A DNA stretch of 35,811 nt. It comes from Gammaproteobacteria bacterium (GTDB taxonomy: Bacteria; Pseudomonadota; Gammaproteobacteria; Acidiferrobacterales; Sulfurifustaceae). Under the pieces are notes generated by a model. That model saw nothing but the letters and a program-made list of their open reading frames with translations, was not told where the DNA came from and searched no databases. The stretch is from positions 1 through 35,811 of the forward strand of contig JACQFZ010000027.1 of NCBI GenBank assembly GCA_016199745.1. The letters run 5' to 3'. The position numbers and the translations under genes are program-made. Numbering within the stretch: the stretch's first letter is position 1; each line of letters opens with the position of its first letter. Below are positions 27,201 to 34,050 of this stretch, piece after piece.

Positions 27201-27223
27201 AATTTCAGCAGATGCCGCAGCAT
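24209..27223 (-). CDS. mshQ: MshQ-like pilus tip protein B: Ig-like repeats and DUF6701
   Basis: The ATG at 27223 gives 1004 residues; an upstream TTG in the same frame is less likely. A late signal peptide ends in DASA (about residue 44). A leading beta domain is followed by two nearly identical ~100-residue Ig-like repeats (about 163-362). Each carries PTATITSNNANPLYAKVGD, ATVSGGPTSWTAT and ITSGSNVTFDKTAP. A divergent third domain spans to about 470 (TRVDSNPTGAASVSWTVVF). The remaining part is the MshQ/DUF6701 module, ending VTFGIFKGNRWHIYRRERY. Only this last part resembles MshQ-A, so the exposed domains differ completely. It is the last gene of cassette B, 140 bases after mshP-B. Confidence 0.88.
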   Translation of the reverse strand: MLRHLLKLLPPGARGCTPTVGASRWILSLAYLVLAMFAAPPDASAAVTITSATLTYNTQVNQASVRVTGSGTISATMNVTITGNTGNDRWQATLWTIGTSSGCFDNANHNGAGTYSETFNITAPAAAGTYNVVFQVDKNDCGGGGVVATSTLTGGAIVDNTPPTIPTATITSNNANPLYAKVGDTVTLSFTTSSDVGGVQTPVVTIGVGSATVSGGPTSWTATYVMTAGDTDGTVPFNISVSDLAGNSATRTAITSGSNVTFDKTAPTLPTATITSNNANPLYAKVGDVVTLSFTTNDTNGVQTPTVTIGAGSATVSGGPTSWTATRTMTVADTDGTVTFAINVNDVAGNAATARTAITSGSNVTFDKTAPAVTSITRVDSNPTGAASVSWTVVFGESVTGVGSSDFALAAAGVSGASITLVSGSGTTYTVTAGTGTDDGTLGLNLVDDDSIVDAVGNPVGGTGAGNGNFTGQVYTITRISSFNVVEPAANAVTGKIYPKIAGQNFSLDVVALDSANAVATSFTGVVAVEVVDNTSGGACSGLPVIATFTNQTFVGGDVGRHSLSSPNTVANVYRNARIRVTYPVGAPTVTACSIDNFTIRPSSFSFSASDANRTTEGTTNTLNNASMPGGTVHNAGRPFRITATPYNGAGTPAVTSNYDGTPTAVVTTCGGSGCPTTAGTLTLGAWSLSGGVATTTTASYTEVGALSLQLEDSTYASVDAADGSSAAQRTISSTATDIGRFVPDHFDTSVTHGCAAGSFTYSAQSFQVTVIAYNSAGAITTNFKNPAAGGVASAVTLANAGSSNPGSFSNGSFAAASFANGVQTRTDVAYTFTTKETAPLTGAGGLKVRATDADSADSSGGTEGSTAVRGGRIQIKNAFGSELLPLSVTLEAQYYKDDTDGFITNTNDTCTGLAVGALTLTPVPATAPTIANNPLVAGDAGLSFAAPGVGNGGSIDVTVGLGAYTWLRYDWDGDGADDDDPSGRVTFGIFKGNRWHIYRRERY
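26138..26737 (-). repeat. Two tandem Ig-like coding repeats in mshQ-B
   Basis: Two consecutive units of about 300 bases encode nearly the same 100 residues. They differ mainly in SDVGGVQTPVV versus NDTNGVQTPTV, and in VMTAGDTDGTVPF versus TMTVADTDGTVTF. High DNA similarity suggests a recent internal duplication or ongoing conversion. Confidence 0.8.
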
Positions 27224-27363
27224 GCGTTTTGCTCTTCGTCTATGGGCAGGCGGTCGCGACCGATGACACAAGCGTGCCCCTGTCTTTTTAGTCTAGTCGT
27301 CGCCGTATCGGTCGAGCGTAACTATTGGTGCCGGCAAGCAAAAATGCGTCTGTACTGGCGTCT

Positions 27364-27837
27364 TTACACCGGACAATTGCTGCTGGGGGCGTCGGTGACT
27401 TGCGCCTGGATCTGCCGTGTGACAAAGGCCGAATCGCCGAATGTGCCCTTCTGGGCGGTGCTGCTGATTTCATAGACACAGAAGTCGCTACTCGCTTCCC
27501 GATGCCGCGTATATCGGCAAGTCACCGATACGCTAAATTCAACCAAGCCGGTGGCGGACACGACGAACGAATTGGTGGTAGACGTAGCGACGTGATCGCC
27601 ACAGGCCGATGCTCGGTTGGCATCGCTGAGCACGCGCGCGGTCGCCCATTCGATACCGGCACCGGCCGCCTGATAGGCGCGTGCGCCTTCCAATGCCTGG
27701 GCGACGGTGATGTGCTGTACTGCACTTAACGTCACCATAAAAACGCCGAGCAGCACCAACACCACCAATACGAATATCGATGCCACCAGCGAGAAGCCGG
27801 CCTGTCGCTGCCACCGCTGGTATCTGCGAACCATCAT
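27364..27837 (-). CDS. mshP: MshP-like prepilin, cassette B
   Basis: This is a 157-residue minor pilin with leader MMVRRYQRWQRQAG and mature start FSLVASIFVLVVLVLLG. Position +5 is Ala, as in MshP-A and GspK-like subunits. A conserved stretch VTLSAVQHITVAQALEGARAYQAAGAG links it to MshP-A; beyond that the two diverge. Cysteines sit at about residues 78, 107, 119 and near the end. It overlaps mshO-B by 4 bases (ATGATG). Confidence 0.85.
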   Translation of the reverse strand: MMVRRYQRWQRQAGFSLVASIFVLVVLVLLGVFMVTLSAVQHITVAQALEGARAYQAAGAGIEWATARVLSDANRASACGDHVATSTTNSFVVSATGLVEFSVSVTCRYTRHREASSDFCVYEISSTAQKGTFGDSAFVTRQIQAQVTDAPSSNCPV

Positions 27838-28739
27838 GGCGCGTTGTCCACGTGAACTTGCTGCAGCAGTTTCACCGACTCGCCGCTGTCCGTCAGCGTC
27901 AAACCGATGGTCACGAGCCCGCCGCGTTCATCAGTGCCGGCGTCGTACAACAACGTACAACCCGCGATCTTGTCGGCGACGCGGGCGCCGGTCGTCAGTG
28001 CCCCAAGCTCGGTATCGGTATCGATCGAGGTTTGCGCCGCGGTCAACGTATAACCCTGATAACGCGTCAACGTTTGGGTCGCCGTGTTACAGACGTAACT
28101 AATCGGCGATTGCACGATGAAGAATCGCTGATTCGGCGAACGGAAGGCGAAGTCAAAACCGGGACCACTGATGTTGATGTGGTCAGATACGCCGTCGGCC
28201 GCTCCATTCGACGTGATCGTCAACGTCCGGCCGAAGGTAATGACGTCGGTGCCGGCGTAGGCATCGGCGCCGGCCTGACCCAAGTTATAAATCACCAGCC
28301 AATAATTCGTGTAAGTGCCACAGGCACCAGTGATCGCTGGATTGGTCGTGCACAGCAGATTACCTTCCATGTCGAAATCGGTGTCAGTGGTATTGAAATT
28401 CAGCCGCGCGGCGGCGTTGCCGGGCGGGTTTTCGCGATAACGACCACCGTCCAGCGCCGGCAACAGCTCAATAACGCGACCGTTGCCGCCGCCCTCATTC
28501 ACAATGCGAATGCTGTTCGGTACCGCACTGCGGATTTCGCGTTGCATGCGCCGCAACGCCGATTCGGCGGTATCGACCAATTCGGCACGCCGCACTTGCG
28601 CCTCAAACCCCTCGATGGGCCGCACGAGAAACATACCGACGACCGCAGCGATGATACCGGTGATGGTGATGACGACGATGAGTTCCACCAGGCTGAACCC
28701 ATGATATTGCTTGTTCTCTTGGCGGCGGTCGCGCTGCAT
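27834..28739 (-). CDS. mshO: MshO-like prepilin, cassette B
   Basis: This is a 301-residue minor pilin with mature start FSLVELIVVITITGIIAAVVGMF after MQRDRRQENKQYHG; Glu is at +5. The phrase RPIEGFEAQVRRAELVDTAESALRR closely follows MshO-A. It carries the RVADKIAGCTLLYDAGTDERG C-terminal stretch common to both copies in outline. Four bases separate it from mshD-B. Confidence 0.9.
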   Translation of the reverse strand: MQRDRRQENKQYHGFSLVELIVVITITGIIAAVVGMFLVRPIEGFEAQVRRAELVDTAESALRRMQREIRSAVPNSIRIVNEGGGNGRVIELLPALDGGRYRENPPGNAAARLNFNTTDTDFDMEGNLLCTTNPAITGACGTYTNYWLVIYNLGQAGADAYAGTDVITFGRTLTITSNGAADGVSDHINISGPGFDFAFRSPNQRFFIVQSPISYVCNTATQTLTRYQGYTLTAAQTSIDTDTELGALTTGARVADKIAGCTLLYDAGTDERGGLVTIGLTLTDSGESVKLLQQVHVDNAP

Positions 28740-28743
28740 CGTT

Positions 28744-29274
28744 TCAATAATTCGTTCGATACCCGCTCAGGCTTAAGCTCAACCCGCCCGGGCCGATCAC
28801 ATTCACCTGTACTCGTGAAGCGGCGTCGCCATTCAAGCTGGCGGCTGTATCGACCGCCACCGTGACGGTGTAACCGGTGAGACTCGCTACCGGATCGCCG
28901 TTCTGGTCGCAGGCACAGCTGGTCAGCGTCGGACAGGCCGCGGTCGTGTTGATACAACCGTTATTCGCCAAGCCGTCGTAATCGTTGACGTCGTCGTACT
29001 GCACTCGATTGGCTTCGCCGGCATCAGGTCCCGGCGCACCTTCGGCGACACCACTCGCGGCAAACTCGTCGTATTCTTTGAGCAAAATTTCTTCGAGATA
29101 GGCCTCGGCCACCGCTACCGCTTGCTGCTGCACGATCGGATCGGCGCTCGCGCGCGTATTGTGATCCATGACGACCAGTATGCCGGCCAAGCCGACACTG
29201 ATGACGACGATCGACACTATCAGCTCGATCAACGTCATACCGCGTGCTGCAAACCGGTGAACGCCGCCGGTCAT
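28744..29274 (-). CDS. mshD: MshD-like prepilin, cassette B
   Basis: This product has 176 residues from the ATG that overlaps the mshC-B stop (ATGA). The mature start is MTLIELIVSIVVISVGLAGIL after a leader ending AARG, with Glu at +5. The following DPIVQQQAVAVAEAYLEEIL is the MshD/GspI helix. The loop at 60-105 carries cysteines (CINTTAACPTLTSCACDQNG) in a pattern different from MshD-A, which could change surface contacts within the tip complex. Confidence 0.88.
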   Translation of the reverse strand: MTGGVHRFAARGMTLIELIVSIVVISVGLAGILVVMDHNTRASADPIVQQQAVAVAEAYLEEILLKEYDEFAASGVAEGAPGPDAGEANRVQYDDVNDYDGLANNGCINTTAACPTLTSCACDQNGDPVASLTGYTVTVAVDTAASLNGDAASRVQVNVIGPGGLSLSLSGYRTNY

Positions 29275-29771
29275 AACCGCTCCACAAAACCGGTCGTTGC
29301 CCAAATTCGCATTGCGTGGCCACCGACGGTAACTTGGCGTAACGGCGCCGTTACCGACGCGTTGCCTAACGGCGCGAACGTGAAATCGGCGACCGAGGCA
29401 TCCTGCGGCGTTATGCTCACGCCGGTGCGGGTACGAACGAATGAGCTAGCGGGATTCGTCGGGTCGGCCACGGCCGTCGCAAACGGCGCCGTGGTACAAG
29501 TTGCAGCGTCGGCGGCACGATTGAGCGAAATCGTATTGCTGCTGATGACCACGCGCACGGTGCAACCTGACGCCATCGCCAGCTTTTGCGCATAACGCAT
29601 CGTCGACAATACTTCTTCGAAGAATCCTTGATCTTCGAAATCGCTCGTCTGGAAAAACAGCGGCGCCGCCGTCGCCGCCAAGGTGCCGATGATGACCAGT
29701 GTCACCACCAATTCGACCAACGAAAAGCCACGCGCACGGCGACCGCGCGCCAAAGAGCGGTTGATTGTCAT
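29271..29771 (-). CDS. mshC: MshC-like prepilin, cassette B
   Basis: The product has 166 residues from the ATG at 29771, giving a 15-residue leader ending RRARG and the mature start FSLVELVVTLVIIGTLAATAAP. An ATG 13 codons upstream in the open frame is possible but would make a long leader. The body includes FEDQGFFEEVLSTMRYAQKLAMASGCTVRVV. It is the first gene of cassette B, divergent from intact hglS. Confidence 0.88.
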   Translation of the reverse strand: MTINRSLARGRRARGFSLVELVVTLVIIGTLAATAAPLFFQTSDFEDQGFFEEVLSTMRYAQKLAMASGCTVRVVISSNTISLNRAADAATCTTAPFATAVADPTNPASSFVRTRTGVSITPQDASVADFTFAPLGNASVTAPLRQVTVGGHAMRIWATTGFVERL

Positions 29772-29892
29772 TGAACACACATACCGGTGCAGCAGCTCTC
29801 GCCTAGCCAAGTGGAACCATCGACCGTTGTCAGGTCATTTACTGGCTAAGTGTAGTCGGGAAATCGGCGAAATCAGGCACTTGCCGCACGTT

Positions 29893-29933
29893 CGCCCTTG
29901 TTGAACGAGGGCGACGACAGCTAAAATTTTAGC
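29893..29933 (+). promoter_or_regulatory. Putative hglS promoter with two palindromes
   Basis: A 21-base near-palindrome (29893-29913) has arms CGCCCTTGTT and AACGAGGGCG about a central G, with one non-matching pair. Its centre TTGTTGAACGA fits the general GntR/FadR operator pattern TNGTNNNACNA. Eight to ten bases on, GCTAAAATTTTAGC (29920-29933) is a perfect 14-base palindrome that includes TAAAAT, a good -10. TTGTTG at 29898-29903 gives an 18-base spacer as a weak -35. In the broken copy upstream of 23527 these are CGGCGTTGTT and GCTAGAGTTTTAAC, so both palindromes are damaged there. The regulator is not known. Confidence 0.4.
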
Positions 29934-29958
29934 GATGCTTGCGGTACGGAGACCGACC

Positions 29959-30984
29959 ATGAAGCGCGCTCAAGAGATCCTGCTGCAACTCCTGCAACCG
30001 CTACTCGGCGAGGTCCGCTGCCGACGACTGCTCACGCGTGTGGCCGCCCCCACCGACCTCCGTGCTGAACGAGGTACCGATGCCAGCCGCGCGTTACTGG
30101 CACATGCATTGAACTTGCTGTTGTTGGAAGACTTAATGGAACGCGTGCCGTTGGCGCGCGCCTACGTCGAGGAATCGTTCCGCAGCGGTCGGCCGATTCA
30201 GTTCGATCACGGTGCGCTGCGGACCGTAAAGTGGCCCGATTGTGGTGCGCTGCCGAACGGTGAGGCGGCCATCACGCGTATTTTATTGCCGCTCGGTTAC
30301 CGACACGCCGCCGACTACCCGTTACCGAAATTGGCAATGACCGGACGTGCTTATTGCCATATCGATTACCCGTCGCAACTCGCACAGTTCTTCGTCAGTG
30401 AACTGCATCCCGAGCAATTTTCCGCGCCGTTCCAACAAGCGGTCACGCGGGTACTGTCGACCGGTCGCGAGCCGCTCTCGGCGACGGCGCAATCGTTGTT
30501 ACAGCAGTTGGCCGAGCGTGGCTCGCTGCCGCTGACAGCGGCACTGACACTGCTGCCAGAAATGCGCGCCTGCTTCGCTTGTCATCACGAACCGCCGCGG
30601 CTGGCGGATTACGAGCTACTGCTCAACGAATCGAAAGAGATGGCCTGGATTGCCACTGAGGGCCAAGCGTACAACCATGGCACCGATCGCGTTGCCGACG
30701 TCGTCGCGCTCGCCGACGCACAAAAAGCGATCGGCCGACCGATGAAAGATGCGGTCGAAGTGTCGCGCAGCGGTCGCGTGCTGCAGACAGCGTATCGCGC
30801 GTGCCAAGTTGAACGGCTGTTCGTCGATACGGCCGGACATTTGTTGGCGCGACAAGTGCCCGGTTCGTTTTTCGAATTCATCACACGTCACAACACCACC
30901 GACCCCATCACCGGTAAAGAAACGATCGATCTCAGCTTCGATGCTGCTAACGCCACCGGCATCTTCAAAATGACGGCAGGTTGA
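29959..30984 (+). CDS. hglS: DUF1338 family 2-oxoadipate dioxygenase/decarboxylase (HglS-like)
   Basis: HglS/YdcJ-type enzymes are Fe(II) oxygenases that turn 2-oxoadipate into D-2-hydroxyglutarate in lysine catabolism. The ATG at 29959 has a GGAG site 7 bases upstream and gives 341 residues; an ATG eight codons earlier is less well placed. The expected metal triad can be read as H84 (QFDHGALR), H240 (AYNHGTDR) and E306 (GSFFEFITR). R88, four residues after the first His, is the likely substrate-binding arginine. These spacings fit the family closely. The next gene, ydiJ, would use the product. The gene is divergent from mshC-B. Confidence 0.85.
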   Translation: MKRAQEILLQLLQPLLGEVRCRRLLTRVAAPTDLRAERGTDASRALLAHALNLLLLEDLMERVPLARAYVEESFRSGRPIQFDHGALRTVKWPDCGALPNGEAAITRILLPLGYRHAADYPLPKLAMTGRAYCHIDYPSQLAQFFVSELHPEQFSAPFQQAVTRVLSTGREPLSATAQSLLQQLAERGSLPLTAALTLLPEMRACFACHHEPPRLADYELLLNESKEMAWIATEGQAYNHGTDRVADVVALADAQKAIGRPMKDAVEVSRSGRVLQTAYRACQVERLFVDTAGHLLARQVPGSFFEFITRHNTTDPITGKETIDLSFDAANATGIFKMTAG

Positions 30985-30996
30985 AACCTAGGGTCT

Positions 30997-31019
30997 CCCT
31001 CTCCCCTTGCGGGAGAGGG
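30997..31019. repeat. Hairpin repeat between hglS and ydiJ
   Basis: CCCTCTCCC and GGGAGAGGG form a 9-bp perfect stem with loop CTTGC, followed by another GGGAGAGGGG. It belongs to the same general C-tract/G-tract class as 7586-7611. There is no T-run, so transcription may continue into ydiJ. Confidence 0.55.
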
Positions 31020-31078
31020 AACAAGGGAGAGGGGAACGTTCTAACTAACTTTATGGGTAACAACGTGACCCTGCTCGC

Positions 31079-33961
31079 ATGCCCGACCATTTGATAACAA
31101 CCCTGCGCAGCACAATCCGCGGCGAAGTTCGCTTCGATGCCGCTGACCTCGCGCTGTACGCCGCCGACGCCTCCAACTACCGGCAAGTCCCGATCGGTGT
31201 GGTGTTGCCGCGTGATGCCGATGACGTCATTGCCGCCGTCGCCGTCTGCCGACGGCACGATGTGCCATTGCTGGCACGCGGCGGTGGCACATCGCAGAAC
31301 GGCCAGTGCGTGAATGCGGCGGTCGTACTCGATACCTCGAAGTACATGGACCGCGTGCTCGCGATCGACGTGAATACGCGTACGGCACGGGTCGAGCCTG
31401 GCGTTGTCTGCGATGCGCTGCTGGCAGCGACCGCAGCACACGGACTCACGTTCGCGCCCGATCCGGCGACGCACAGCCGTTGCACCATCGGCGGCATGAT
31501 CGGCAACAACTCGTGCGGCCCGCATTCGGTAATGGCCGGCAAGACCGTCGAGAACGTGAAGACGCTGGAAGTGCTGACGTACGACGGCGCGCGCTTCTGG
31601 GTCGGCGCGACGAGTGAAACTGAGCTGACGAGGATCATTGCCGCCGGCGGCCAACAAGGCGAAATTTACGCGAAGCTCAAGGCGCTGCGCGACAACTATG
31701 CCGAGCTGATCCGCACGCGTTATCCCAAGCTCAAGCGTCGTGTCTCCGGCTACAACCTCGACCAACTGCTGCCCGAAAACGGCTTCAACGTCGCGCGCGC
31801 GCTCGTCGGCACCGAAGGGACGTGCGCGACGGTGTTGCAAGCCGAGCTGTCGTTGGTGCGCAGCCCACCGTGTCGGGTGTTGCTGGTGATCGGCTTTCCG
31901 GATATTTACCAAGCCGGCGACGCCGTGCCTGAGCTCATGCGCTTCGGTCCCATTGCGGTCGAAGGGCTGGATAAGGAGATCGTGCGCGGACTCGAACGGC
32001 GCGGTCTACGCGCGGACGAGATCGCGCTACTGCCGGCGGGCGATGCGTGGATGATCGTAGAGTTCGGCGGCGACACGCTCACGCAGGCGTCGCTGCAAGC
32101 ACGAGCAGCGGATTCGCATTTCACCGATCGCGCTGGCTGTCGCACCTATCTCATCGAAAACCCGGCGCTACAGGCACGCCTGTGGGGCCTACGAGAGACC
32201 GGCGCCTCCGCCACCGCGCTCGCGATCGACGGCGATACACCGGATCCGGTCGTAGGCTGGGAAGACGCCGCGGTCGATCCGGCGCGTCTCGGCGATTATT
32301 TACGCCAGTTCCAAGCGCTGGTCGATCGCTACGGTTATCGCACCTCGCTCTACGGTCACTTCGCCGATGGCTGCGTCCACGCGCGCATCAATTTTAATTT
32401 GCGGACATCGCCAGGTATCGATCAGTGGCGGCGATTTCTGCGCGACGCCGCCGAGCTGGTGGTGCAGTTCGGCGGCTCGCTCTCCGGCGAGCACGGCGAC
32501 GGCCATGCGAAGGCGGAGTTTCTGCCGATTATGTACGGCACCGAGTTGATGCAAGCGATGCGCGACTTCAAGGCGATCTGGGATCCGCGTCACAAAATGA
32601 ACCCCGGCAAGGTAGTCGACGCTTATCGCGTCGACCAGCACTTGCGTCACGGTCCAAGCTATCAACCGTTGCAACCAGCGACGCGGTTGCAGTTTCGCAG
32701 TCGCGAGGGCGACGGTTTCACGCGCCAAATCGAACGCTGCATCGGCATGGGCAAATGCCGCGCGCATCAGGGCGGCACGATGTGCCCGAGCTATCGCGCG
32801 ACCCGCGACGAGCGCGATTCCACACGCGGTCGTGCACGATTGCTATCGGAAATGTTGCAAGGACAAATCATTACCGACCGCTGGGCCGATGGCGCCGTAC
32901 GCGCGGCCCTCGACACCTGCCTGTCATGCAAGGCGTGCAAAAGCGAATGCCCGACGCACACCGACATGGCCAGCTACAAAGCGGAGTTTTTGTCGCACTA
33001 CTACGAGACGCACTGGCGTCCGCGCCAGGCGTACTCGCTCGGTAGGATCGGCCGCTGGGCGCCGTGGGCGGCGCGTTGGCCGTGGCTGATCAACGCTGTT
33101 ACGCAAACACCCGGCCTATCAACCGCGGCGAAGTGGATCGCCGGCATCGCCGCGGAACGTCGCATTACCAAGTTCGCGCCGCACCCGTTCCATACGCGTT
33201 TCGAACGACGGCCGCGCACTCCCGAAAATGCTGCCGCCCGAACCGTACTACTTTGGGTCGATACATTCAGCAATCACTTCCAACCCAACGTCGCCCACGC
33301 CGCCGTCAATGTGCTGACTGCTGCCGGTTGCCGCGTGACACTACCGCAGCGGCCGCTGTGCTGTGGACGCCCGTTGTATGATTTCGGATTGCTCGATCAC
33401 GCACGCACTGAGCTCGGCGCCATACTCGACGCGCTCGAACCACAGATTGCCGCCGGCATGCCGATCGTTGGTTTGGAACCGGGATGTCTATCGGTCTTCA
33501 AAGACGAGCTGCTCAAACTATTTCCCGACGACACCCGCGCCCAACGCCTGGCGGCGCAGACTTTTCTATTCGCCGACTACTTGGAACATATCGGTTATGA
33601 ACCGCCGACGTTAGCGGGAACGAAAGTGTTACTGCACGGCCATTGTCACCAGCGCGCGATCTTTGGCATGGCGGCCGAGATCAAATTGCTAGAACGCATG
33701 CAGGTCGATTTACAGCACTTGGATGCCGGTTGTTGCGGTATGGCGGGCGCGTTCGGTTTCGATCAGCGCTATTACAGATTGTCACAACAGGTCGGCGAAC
33801 AGGAGCTGCTACCGGCGATTCGTAACGCACCGCCTGACAGCATCATCGTCACTAACGGCTTCAGTTGTCGCGAGCAAATCACTCAAGGCACGCACCGCTC
33901 GGCACTGCACCTGGCGGAGCTGATCGACCAAACCTTGCAAAAAAAGTCAGCGATGGAATAA
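31079..33961 (+). CDS. ydiJ: YdiJ-type FAD/Fe-S dehydrogenase, probable D-2-hydroxyglutarate dehydrogenase
   Basis: The 960-residue protein has three parts. First is a PCMH-type FAD domain (about 40-280) with LARGGGTSQNGQ and TIGGMIGNNSCGPHS. The FAD-oxidase C domain follows (SGEHGDGHAKAEFL, HKMNPGKVVD). Next come two 4Fe-4S motifs: CIGMGKC from C554 and a second CP, then CLSCKACKSECP from C614. The CCG domains are PLCCGRP and GCCGMAG. YdiJ proteins have been reported to oxidise D-2-hydroxyglutarate to 2-oxoglutarate, with electrons leaving through the iron-sulfur part. Sitting 94 bases after hglS supports that role, as HglS makes this very compound. D-lactate or another 2-hydroxyacid is the alternative. 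No strong ribosome site precedes the ATG. Confidence 0.85.
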   Translation: MPDHLITTLRSTIRGEVRFDAADLALYAADASNYRQVPIGVVLPRDADDVIAAVAVCRRHDVPLLARGGGTSQNGQCVNAAVVLDTSKYMDRVLAIDVNTRTARVEPGVVCDALLAATAAHGLTFAPDPATHSRCTIGGMIGNNSCGPHSVMAGKTVENVKTLEVLTYDGARFWVGATSETELTRIIAAGGQQGEIYAKLKALRDNYAELIRTRYPKLKRRVSGYNLDQLLPENGFNVARALVGTEGTCATVLQAELSLVRSPPCRVLLVIGFPDIYQAGDAVPELMRFGPIAVEGLDKEIVRGLERRGLRADEIALLPAGDAWMIVEFGGDTLTQASLQARAADSHFTDRAGCRTYLIENPALQARLWGLRETGASATALAIDGDTPDPVVGWEDAAVDPARLGDYLRQFQALVDRYGYRTSLYGHFADGCVHARINFNLRTSPGIDQWRRFLRDAAELVVQFGGSLSGEHGDGHAKAEFLPIMYGTELMQAMRDFKAIWDPRHKMNPGKVVDAYRVDQHLRHGPSYQPLQPATRLQFRSREGDGFTRQIERCIGMGKCRAHQGGTMCPSYRATRDERDSTRGRARLLSEMLQGQIITDRWADGAVRAALDTCLSCKACKSECPTHTDMASYKAEFLSHYYETHWRPRQAYSLGRIGRWAPWAARWPWLINAVTQTPGLSTAAKWIAGIAAERRITKFAPHPFHTRFERRPRTPENAAARTVLLWVDTFSNHFQPNVAHAAVNVLTAAGCRVTLPQRPLCCGRPLYDFGLLDHARTELGAILDALEPQIAAGMPIVGLEPGCLSVFKDELLKLFPDDTRAQRLAAQTFLFADYLEHIGYEPPTLAGTKVLLHGHCHQRAIFGMAAEIKLLERMQVDLQHLDAGCCGMAGAFGFDQRYYRLSQQVGEQELLPAIRNAPPDSIIVTNGFSCREQITQGTHRSALHLAELIDQTLQKKSAME

Positions 33962-33963
33962 CG

Positions 33964-33995
33964 AAAAAAAGGGGTGTCGGCAGCGCCGACACCCC
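33964..33995 (-). terminator. Intrinsic terminator of the mshA operon
   Basis: GGGGTGTCGGC and GCCGACACCCC form an 11-bp perfect stem with a 3-base loop (33971-33995). On the minus strand it is followed by seven T residues (33964-33970), the classic layout. It lies 55 bases beyond the first mshA stop. It would stop leftward transcripts from running into ydiJ antisense; for rightward ydiJ there is no T-run, though the stem may still help. Confidence 0.9.
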
Positions 33996-34050
33996 GTCGA
34001 GGTCACAATCAACTCTGACAAACGTCAAACCATTTCAGTTACTCGCACTA

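Noticed and set aside
30965-31912. Leftward open frame of 315 codons over the start of ydiJ
   Set aside because: It is antisense to the FAD domain of ydiJ, whose motifs are well conserved; the leftward product is basic and low-complexity without a family.
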